A stretch of 15,583 bases of DNA from CAZMGG01 sp964565715. Lineage in GTDB: Bacteria; Planctomycetota; UBA1135; UBA2386. A program made the position numbers and the translations under genes. Positions 7,844 to 12,856 of the stretch are shown here, piece by piece. The notes beneath the pieces were generated by a model. That model was not told the DNA's origin. It did no database searches and saw nothing but the letters and a program-made list of their open reading frames with translations. Numbering within the stretch: position 1 is the stretch's first letter; every line of letters starts with the position of its first letter. The stretch lies in NCBI GenBank assembly GCA_964565715.1, contig CAZMGG010000128.1, positions 1 through 15,583 of the forward strand. Reading direction: 5' to 3'.

Positions 7844-8809
7844 TCAGGCCGGCCGGCGCACCTCCAGGCGGCCGGTGCGCGGCGCCATCACCACCTGCTG
7901 CGCCGTGCCCGGCAGCCGCACCAGGGCGTCGTCCAGCACCGCGAACGGATCCGCCGCGGGATCCTGCCACAGCAGCGTCGACACCCGCTGGTAGCGCGCG
8001 CAGGCGGTGGCCGCCAGCTCGCCGTCGCCGAACGGCTGCGCCTCGGCGCGCAGCGATTCGTACTCGTTGGTCACCACCAGCGGCCCGCCGCGGTTCGGCC
8101 GGCGCACCGCGGCCCGCCGCGGCGTGCGTTCGATGACGCAGCGCTGGCCCGGCTCGGCGCCGCACACCAGCAGCAGGCAGTCGCACGGCAGCGCCGTCGT
8201 GCTCAGCACCAGCACCGCCTCGTCGTAGGTGGCCTGTTCCAGCAGCTGCCGCAGCAGCAGCACCACCGGCTGGGCCCCTTCCGCGGCATCGGCGCTGCAC
8301 ACGGCATTGAGCGACACCGAGAGCCGGCCCGGCGCGACGCCGGTGAAGGCGCCGATCACGCCGGGCCAGCCGACGATCGAGCAGCGGACCGCGTCGCCTT
8401 CGACGCCGTCGAACACCGTGGTGTGCTCGCGCAGCGCCTGCCCCTCGCCCCAGTCGAGGTTGCGCGCGTGCAGCGGACCCTCGGCGGTCTCCACCGCGAA
8501 CGCCGTGCAGCCGAACGTCTGGCCGCGCAGCGCGTCGTAGGCGAGATTGGCCAGCAGCAGCCGGTCGAAGGGCAGGTCCAGCAGCCGCGCGATGCCGCCC
8601 AGTTCGGCCCGCGCGTCCTGGCCGAGATGGTCTTCGCCGAACCGTTCGAGCCGCGCCAGCACGTCCGGCACGCCCAGGAACGGGGCCGCGGCCGCCGCCA
8701 CGACCTGGCGCGCCGCGTCGGCATGCGACTTCAGGCAGTCCCAGCGTTCCGCCGGGGGACGATCGAGGGACACCCGCACGTGGGCAACCGCAGGGGAAAC
8801 CGAGGGCAT
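7844..8809 (-). CDS. Acid ceramidase/NAAA-like Ntn-type amidase
   Basis: This encodes 321 residues. The core 'LLLANLAYDALRG' followed by 'TFGCTAFAVET' and 'LHARNLDWG' matches the acid ceramidase and N-acylethanolamine acid amidase (NAAA) group of N-terminal-nucleophile hydrolases. In these, the Cys after the 'NLAYE' helix is the nucleophile (Cys101 here) and the (G/A)RN.D motif contributes Arg and Asp. In characterised animal enzymes that Cys becomes N-terminal by autocleavage, and a roughly 100-residue pro-part here would fit that. There is no signal peptide, so the protein is probably cytoplasmic, unlike the lysosomal animal enzymes. A strong GGAGG lies 5 nt before the ATG, which fixes the start. 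The reaction would be hydrolysis of an amide bond, for instance of N-acyl amines or N-acyl amino acids. The substrate is unknown. Other linear-amide hydrolases are the main alternative. The thiol dioxygenase gene lies upstream on the same strand. Confidence 0.85.
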   Translation of the reverse strand: MPSVSPAVAHVRVSLDRPPAERWDCLKSHADAARQVVAAAAAPFLGVPDVLARLERFGEDHLGQDARAELGGIARLLDLPFDRLLLANLAYDALRGQTFGCTAFAVETAEGPLHARNLDWGEGQALREHTTVFDGVEGDAVRCSIVGWPGVIGAFTGVAPGRLSVSLNAVCSADAAEGAQPVVLLLRQLLEQATYDEAVLVLSTTALPCDCLLLVCGAEPGQRCVIERTPRRAAVRRPNRGGPLVVTNEYESLRAEAQPFGDGELAATACARYQRVSTLLWQDPAADPFAVLDDALVRLPGTAQQVVMAPRTGRLEVRRPA

Positions 8810-8950
8810 GGGAACCTCCGGGCCAGGGTGGCGGGGCCGCGGACCAGCACGCCTGGCCGCGGCGGCGTCACGGAAGGCCCCATGGTAGGCCTCCGCCCGC
8901 GAAAAGGGCGGCCGCGGCCACGACCCCGGCCACCATTCCGTCGCCGATCA

Positions 8951-8979
8951 CATAAGCGACTTCCAGGAAGTGGCTTATG
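8951..8979. other. Near-perfect palindrome (hairpin or operator)
   Basis: Two 14-nt arms, 8951-8964 and 8966-8979, are reverse complements except for one mismatch: CATAAGC and ACTTCC pair with GCTTATG and GGAAGT, with a G-G mismatch between the blocks. It begins 16 nt after the dioxygenase stop codon in the transcribed direction and about 140 nt before the amidase start. No T-run follows on either strand. It may be the dioxygenase terminator, or a dimeric-regulator site controlling the amidase gene. The block is clearly less GC-rich than its surroundings. Confidence 0.55.
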
Positions 8980-8994
8980 GCGACGAAGCCGCCC

Positions 8995-9606
8995 TCAGAT
9001 GATGAACGGCTGCTGGCCGCACTCCGGGCTGTAGTACTTGATCCGCATCGGGCTCACCTTCCCCGTGGCCTCGTCGAACACGTTCACCTCGTCCAGGTCG
9101 CGGCCATAGATGTGGATCGAGATGGTGGGCTTGCTGCTCACGTTGGCGATCCGGTGGATCTCCTCGTAGGGCGGCAGCAGGTAGGCCACCGAGCCGCGGC
9201 CGACGTCGGCGCCGCGGCTCTGCTTCAGCTCGGCGAAGTCGGCCCGCGAGCCGTCGTCGAGCCGGTCGTAGCCGATCTCCTCCAGCGAGTTGTCCAGCAC
9301 GCCCATCACGCCCCAACAGGAATGGTCGTGGATCGGCGTCGCCTGCCCCGGCATCCACACCAGGGACAGCACGATGAAGCGGTTCTGCGGGTCCCGGTGC
9401 AGCAGGTGCCGCCGGTAGCTGTCCGCCGACGCCTCCCGGAAGCGTTCCTCGAGCCAGCGGTCGCTGGCGACCAGCTGCTTGGTCAGGTGGCTGACCTCCC
9501 GGACGATGAACGGCAGGGCGGGGCGGCGGGAGAGCACGCGGTCGACGTCGGCGACGTAGGTCCGCAGGTCGTAGTCGGGGGAGGTTCTGGGGGTCGGGGT
9601 GGACAT
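8995..9606 (-). CDS. Thiol dioxygenase (cysteine dioxygenase / 3-mercaptopropionate dioxygenase family)
   Basis: This encodes 203 residues from the ATG at 9606, which matches the roughly 200-residue family length. An in-frame TTG at 9681 would overlap the divergent gene's start and is unlikely. It is a single-domain cupin with the three-histidine iron site: His93 and His95 in 'TPIHDHSCWG', and His165 in 'TISIHIYG' with the conserved Tyr at 167. 'YRRHLLHRDPQNRFIVLSLVW' precedes the first ligands (given in part elsewhere) and resembles bacterial 3-mercaptopropionate dioxygenases. However, the residue where those carry Gln appears to be Arg66, as in cysteine dioxygenases, where Arg binds the substrate carboxylate. 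The reaction is O2-dependent oxidation of a thiol to a sulfinate, with cysteine the more likely substrate on that residue. It is divergent from the lipoprotein gene across 74 nt. Confidence 0.9.
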   Translation of the reverse strand: MSTPTPRTSPDYDLRTYVADVDRVLSRRPALPFIVREVSHLTKQLVASDRWLEERFREASADSYRRHLLHRDPQNRFIVLSLVWMPGQATPIHDHSCWGVMGVLDNSLEEIGYDRLDDGSRADFAELKQSRGADVGRGSVAYLLPPYEEIHRIANVSSKPTISIHIYGRDLDEVNVFDEATGKVSPMRIKYYSPECGQQPFII

Positions 9607-9680
9607 CGGCGGCAGGGTCGGGAAGATTCGCGCCCGACGGCGGTCAGAGGGCCATTCTGGCCCACGCGCCGGCGACGACA

Positions 9681-10937
9681 ATGGTCCTGAGCAAGCAACT
9701 GGCTCTGTTCCGCCCCCTGGGGCTGCTGCTGGCCGTCACCTTCGGGCTCGGGGCCTGCGCCACCTCCGACGTCGTGACGCGCAGCCGGGCCCACGCCCGC
9801 AACGGCCATTACCTTCTCGCGTACCGGGTGCTCGACGACGCCCGCAACTCCGGCGTCACCGGGCTCGACGAGGAGTGGACCGAGGCCCGGCTCGCCTGGC
9901 TGATCGACGAGAGCCGCTGGGCGATCTTCAACGACCACGAGATCGAGGCCCTGGCCCACCTGGCCGAGGCCGAACGGATGTCGCCGGGGCACCCCGCGGT
10001 GGCCGCCCTGGTGCTCCGCGCCCACGAGAAGATGGCCAAGCGGGCCACCGACCGCGGCATGCGCCTCGTCCGGGAGGGCGACCTGGAGGCGGCGCTGCTG
10101 GCCTTCGCCGAGGCCGACGCCAGCGTGCCGGGCTTCCCCGCCGCCGTCGAGGGCCGCGAGGCCGTCCGCGCGAGCTTCGCCCAGCTCGAGGCCAAGGCCC
10201 AGCGCCACTTCCTCGAGGCGCTCCGCAAGTATCCCGAGCTGCGCATGATCGAGGTCGAGTTCCACGCCGCCGCCGCGCTGGCCAACGACCCCAAGCGCGA
10301 CGACGCGCGCCGCCTGCACGACAAGGCCCAGCGCGCCCTGGCGGAGAAGGCGCTCGCCCGCGGCAAGGCCGCCGAGCAGAAGGGCGCCTACGGGGCTGCC
10401 CTGATGGAGTATCGCGACGCCCGCGAGCTCGATCCCACCCTGGAGGGCATCGGCGACCGCATCGCCCACATGGAGAAGGAGATCGCCGCGGCGGCCCTGG
10501 TCGAGCGCGCCTACATGCACGTGCTGAGCCAGCGTTTCGACGAGGCCCGCACCGTGCTGGCGCAGGCCTTCGACACCACCGTGCTGGAGAAGTCCCGGGT
10601 CAGCGAGCTGATGATGCAGGTCCGCCGCCGCGAGGGCGAGCTGCAGTACCAGCAGGCCCGCGACCTCGAGCTGCAGGGCCAGAAGCAGGAGGCCAAGGCC
10701 GCCTTCGAGGCGCTCGCCGCCGCCTGGCCCGACGGCCTCAAGGACGAGAAGGTGCGCATCTCCAACCTGCAACTCGACATCGACGGCGCCGCCAAGGCCT
10801 ATCAGGCCGGCGCCGAGGCCGAGGCCAAGGGCGACTTCGCCGAGGCCGCCGACCAGTTCGCCACCGCGGTCAGCTACTACGCCGGCTACAAGGACGCCCA
10901 GTTCCGCCTGGCGGCGGTGAAGGCCCGCCTGCAGTAG
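9681..10937 (+). CDS. TPR-type lipoprotein
   Basis: This encodes 418 residues. The signal peptide ends in Leu-Gly-Ala-Cys with the lipidated Cys at 26, followed by Ala-Thr, so it is a lipoprotein. The mature part is almost entirely helical and Ala/Glu/Arg-rich, with repeated helix pairs of tetratricopeptide type. Examples are 'GHYLLAYRVLDDA', 'GDLEAALLAFAEADASVPG', 'KGAYGAALMEYRDARELDP', 'QRFDEARTVLAQAF' and, at the end, 'KGDFAEAADQFATAVSYY'. Such proteins act as binding platforms in the periplasm, and no enzyme motif is seen. The last 19 codons, including the stop, lie inside the first copy of the 112-bp direct repeat. The same 3' end recurs as a fragment at 12745-12801. The reconstructed ancestral neighbour 32 nt downstream is the sensor kinase now at 12834, so the two may work together as a periplasmic scaffold and a sensor. 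Third positions are strongly C-biased. Confidence 0.88.
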   Translation: MVLSKQLALFRPLGLLLAVTFGLGACATSDVVTRSRAHARNGHYLLAYRVLDDARNSGVTGLDEEWTEARLAWLIDESRWAIFNDHEIEALAHLAEAERMSPGHPAVAALVLRAHEKMAKRATDRGMRLVREGDLEAALLAFAEADASVPGFPAAVEGREAVRASFAQLEAKAQRHFLEALRKYPELRMIEVEFHAAAALANDPKRDDARRLHDKAQRALAEKALARGKAAEQKGAYGAALMEYRDARELDPTLEGIGDRIAHMEKEIAAAALVERAYMHVLSQRFDEARTVLAQAFDTTVLEKSRVSELMMQVRRREGELQYQQARDLELQGQKQEAKAAFEALAAAWPDGLKDEKVRISNLQLDIDGAAKAYQAGAEAEAKGDFAEAADQFATAVSYYAGYKDAQFRLAAVKARLQ

Positions 10938-10992
10938 GCGCGCGGCCGCCGGGCGGTCATGATCCCCCGGTGCCCGCGACCCTGGCGAGCCG
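10881..10992 (+). repeat. 112-bp direct repeat, copy 1
   Basis: This is identical base for base to 12745-12856. It contains the last 19 codons of the lipoprotein gene (with its stop at 10935-10937), the 32-nt spacer and the first codons (GTG at 10970) of the sensor-kinase gene. After 10992 the kinase sequence is lost and unrelated sequence begins. Identity stops sharply at both ends, which marks the insertion boundary. Confidence 0.97.
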
Positions 10993-11094
10993 TGCGGAGA
11001 GTGGGCTGACCAGGCTGGACGGAGGAGAATCGGGAGATTCTTGTCCGGTCCGGTCCTGGTCGGACGCATACTCCCTCGGTTGGGGTTGGATCCC
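10993..11094 (+). pseudogene. 3' fragment of an ECF-like sigma factor gene
   Basis: Read in the frame beginning TGC at 10993, this encodes about 34 residues that align without gaps to the C-terminus of the sigma factor at 14972 (nucleotide offset 4435). From 'AGRRRI.RFLS.PV' to 'RLG', 19 of 24 residues are identical by my hand alignment, and the DNA is about three-quarters identical. It corresponds to the last helix of region 4 and a short tail. Everything upstream (regions 2 and most of 4) is absent, because the sequence changes into the 112-bp repeat at the junction. The frame stays open past the homology to a stop at 11275-11277, but that extension shows no similarity to the sigma factor. 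It cannot be a functional sigma factor and marks the origin of the insert: the downstream side of a paralogous sigma locus. Confidence 0.8.
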
Positions 11095-11143
11095 CTGCTC
11101 CCTACTCGAGGGGTCATCAAGCCCCACATCCAAGGGTGCTCCC

Positions 11144-11791
11144 ATGATCCGATGCGCAGCAGCATTCCGCTTGCTCTTCCTCTCGGCCACGGCGGCAATT
11201 GCTTCGATTACCGGACTGGATCCAGAGCTGTGTTCCTCCGTGCTGGAAGCGCACGGGTGCGGCGGTCGATGGGGTGACCGTGCCGCCTCGTGCTCTATCG
11301 AGAGGGACGCGGTGACCGGTCCGGGCCCGCTGCATGTGAGAATGCCCAAGTCGGTGCGCATCGAGGTGGCGTGCGCGTTTGAGTTCGGCGAAGTGGCGGA
11401 CACAACTCACAGATGGTGCGGGGCAGCTCCCTGCATCAATCTGCTCGCCACATCACTGGGTACCGCAACGAGTCCAGATGCCGGCGAGAAGTGCGCCGAC
11501 CTGGCTTGCGACGGCGAGTCCTACCGCATCGATGTCGATTGGTCGTCGGGGTGCGGCGCTGCATGCTGCCCGGGCGACGGCGCACCATGGAATGCCAAGG
11601 TTGAGCTCAATTCGGCCTTCAAGGGTTTCGTCGCCGACCTTGGGCCTCCGCAGAGCCACCTGAACTTCGACACGGGAGCCGGGACCATGGCATGTGGTAC
11701 GAATCGCACGGATGTCGTATCCGTCAGTTGCGGCAATGGGCTGACCTTGAGCACTCTGACGATCACGCAGTCGTGCGTGTGTCCACTATGA
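11144..11791 (+). CDS. Exported cysteine-rich protein of unknown function
   Basis: This encodes 215 residues. The N-terminus MIRCAAAFRLLFLSATAAIASITG is a signal peptide by composition. The mature part holds 15 cysteines, among them a Cys-Cys pair in 'GAACCPGDG' and a closing Cys-Val-Cys-Pro-Leu end. That suggests a disulfide-stabilised beta-rich domain outside the cytoplasm; strands are suggested by 'SVRIEVACAFEF', 'ESYRIDVDW' and 'LTLSTLTITQSC'. An AAGGG element 7 nt before the ATG supports this start. A longer in-frame start exists at the duplicated kinase GTG (10970), which would add 58 residues and bury the signal peptide. The stop overlaps the next gene's start as ATGA. Codon use is more A/T-ending than in flanking genes. 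I do not recognise the family. It is cargo of the inserted cassette, directly downstream of the sigma-factor fragment. Confidence 0.8.
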   Translation: MIRCAAAFRLLFLSATAAIASITGLDPELCSSVLEAHGCGGRWGDRAASCSIERDAVTGPGPLHVRMPKSVRIEVACAFEFGEVADTTHRWCGAAPCINLLATSLGTATSPDAGEKCADLACDGESYRIDVDWSSGCGAACCPGDGAPWNAKVELNSAFKGFVADLGPPQSHLNFDTGAGTMACGTNRTDVVSVSCGNGLTLSTLTITQSCVCPL

Positions 11792-12648
11792 CCAGGTGGA
11801 CCGGCGGTCTCGTTGCAGCTCTGGTGCTTGGCTTGCTGGGCATTCTCCTCTGTGTGGACCGGGGAGCGCCCGTCGGGCCACCGGATCCGAGCGCGACCAG
11901 GCCTTCTGCGAGCGGCACAGGCGCTGAGGTGGCCGAGTTCGTCGAGGCCGATCGCTGGGTGGCTGAGCTGAAGTCGGGTCGCGAGGTGATCTTCGACGGG
12001 GTGCGAGAGACGGTCGCCCAGACAGGAATCCGTGAGGTCAGGTTCGGCAGCGAGTCCGTTCAGTCCTTGGGGCAACTCCCCGCCGAGGCATCGAGGGTGC
12101 TCATGAAGGTCTTCGAGTCAGGCATCAAGGCAGAAGAGGCGGCCCTGATGCAAACGCCACCCACGGACGACGCAGCGCATGTCCAGAGCGTCATTGCGGC
12201 CAAGCAGGCCGATTCGGTGGCGGGCATCGTGCGGTTGGAGGTCTTGAGGCGAATGCTGGCGGATGGCGACTACTTGACCGTGCGAAAGGGTGCCAGGGTG
12301 CCTCGTCCACCTGGCTATACGGTCACCAAGTGTTTCGGATATCGAATGGGTGATGGTCAATTGGTGGATGTGTATTTTCCGATCAGCCACGCGCGGCACC
12401 CCGAGGTCAATAGCGCGATGGAGGTCAGCCGGGCTCAAAAGGAGGTCGCGGTGCAGGCTTGCATTGCCTACTTCCAGTCGCTGTCCGTTGAGGAAAGGGC
12501 CGACTTCGTTCGGTTGAATGCGGAAAGGGCAGCGAGGCTGGCTGACCCAGGTACGCCCTACGAGGAGCGGGCATTCCTGCAGATGCACATGTTGCCGGAC
12601 GACCTGGAGATCGTGGACGGGATCGTTCGGCGCAGGATCCGGCGGTAG
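11788..12648 (+). CDS. Membrane-anchored protein of unknown function, cassette cargo
   Basis: This encodes 286 residues. Its ATG overlaps the stop of the previous gene (ATGA at 11788-11791) and no Shine-Dalgarno is visible, so translation is probably coupled to the cysteine-rich protein. A hydrophobic stretch at about residues 7-22 (GLVAALVLGLLGILLC) is either a signal anchor or a signal peptide. The Cys at its end is not in a good lipobox. After a Pro/Ser/Thr-rich linker comes a mixed, mostly helical domain: 'PAEASRVLMKVFESGIKAEEAALM' and 'AGIVRLEVLRRMLADGDY' (given in part), then a strand-rich piece 'GYTVTKCFGYRMGDG' and 'LVDVYFPIS', and a charged C-terminal helical region. No catalytic motif is apparent. 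It is probably extracytoplasmic and a partner of the preceding protein. Third positions are often A or T, unlike the host genes. Confidence 0.8.
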   Translation: MTRWTGGLVAALVLGLLGILLCVDRGAPVGPPDPSATRPSASGTGAEVAEFVEADRWVAELKSGREVIFDGVRETVAQTGIREVRFGSESVQSLGQLPAEASRVLMKVFESGIKAEEAALMQTPPTDDAAHVQSVIAAKQADSVAGIVRLEVLRRMLADGDYLTVRKGARVPRPPGYTVTKCFGYRMGDGQLVDVYFPISHARHPEVNSAMEVSRAQKEVAVQACIAYFQSLSVEERADFVRLNAERAARLADPGTPYEERAFLQMHMLPDDLEIVDGIVRRRIRR

Positions 12649-12744
12649 AAGCACTGTGGAGAGGTGCCGGAGCGCGGAACGGCGTGCCTTCGGCGGGTTC
12701 GAGGTGGTCTCCAGGCGACGGATGCCGGCGCTTCGGGGCCCAGG

Positions 12745-12801
12745 GCCGGCTACAAGGACGCCCAGTTCCGCCTGGCGGCGGTGAAGGCCCGCCTGCAGTA
12801 G
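12745..12801 (+). pseudogene. Orphan 3' end of the TPR lipoprotein gene
   Basis: These 19 codons, including the stop, duplicate the end of the gene at 9681-10937. There is no start codon or signal sequence, and the DNA before 12745 is unrelated, so this is a by-product of the insertion and not a gene. Confidence 0.9.
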
Positions 12802-12856
12802 GCGCGCGGCCGCCGGGCGGTCATGATCCCCCGGTGCCCGCGACCCTGGCGAGCCG
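12745..12856 (+). repeat. 112-bp direct repeat, copy 2
   Basis: This is identical to 10881-10992 (offset 1864). It begins with an orphan 3' end of the lipoprotein gene in its original frame, 'GYKDAQFRLAAVKARLQ' and stop (12799-12801). It continues through the spacer into the true GTG start of the sensor-kinase gene at 12834. The kinase gene therefore keeps 89 nt of its original upstream DNA. Confidence 0.97.

Larger units (their letters stand above)
10993..12744 (+). mobile_element. 1752-bp inserted cassette between direct repeats
   Basis: This sequence separates the lipoprotein gene from its apparent original neighbour, the sensor kinase. It is bounded by the 112-bp perfect direct repeat. 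It contains, in order, a sigma-factor 3' fragment, a gene for an exported cysteine-rich protein, an overlapping gene for an anchored protein and 96 nt of non-coding sequence. It has no transposase, integrase or terminal inverted repeats, so it is not an insertion sequence of a known type. Codon use is visibly relaxed: I counted 20 A/T-ending codons among 48 in its second gene (from 12241), against none in the first 48 codons of the kinase gene. The perfect flanking repeat implies a recent event. Template switching, single-crossover integration of a circle carrying the 112-bp segment, or misassembly could each give this structure. Confidence 0.75.

Noticed and set aside
8868..8936. Minus-strand 22-codon frame encoding a hydrophobic peptide (MVAGVVAAAALFAGG...) between the dioxygenase and amidase genes.
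   Set aside because: It has no ribosome-binding site, and its Ala/Gly/Val composition is what GC-rich DNA gives by chance. It could be revisited if conserved.
9649..9663. GGGCC-ATTCT-GGCCC inverted repeat in the divergent gap before the lipoprotein gene.
   Set aside because: The arms are only 5 bp and GC-rich, as expected by chance here. It is not enough for an operator call.
9607..9681. Extended dioxygenase start at the TTG at 9681.
   Set aside because: It would overlap the divergent lipoprotein start and add 25 low-complexity residues. The ATG at 9606 gives the family's normal length.
11144..12648. Toxin-antitoxin or toxin-immunity pair.
   Set aside because: Both products look exported or anchored, and neither matches a toxin or antitoxin fold that I can recognise. 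Coupling alone is not evidence.
10993..12744. Insertion sequence, integron cassette or group II intron.
   Set aside because: There is no transposase, integrase, reverse transcriptase, terminal inverted repeats or attC-like fold, and the flanking duplication is far too long for a transposon.
12684..12833. Extended kinase frame starting at 12684.
   Set aside because: It would encode insert DNA plus an out-of-frame reading of the lipoprotein remnant. The reconstructed ancestral junction has only the GTG at 12834.
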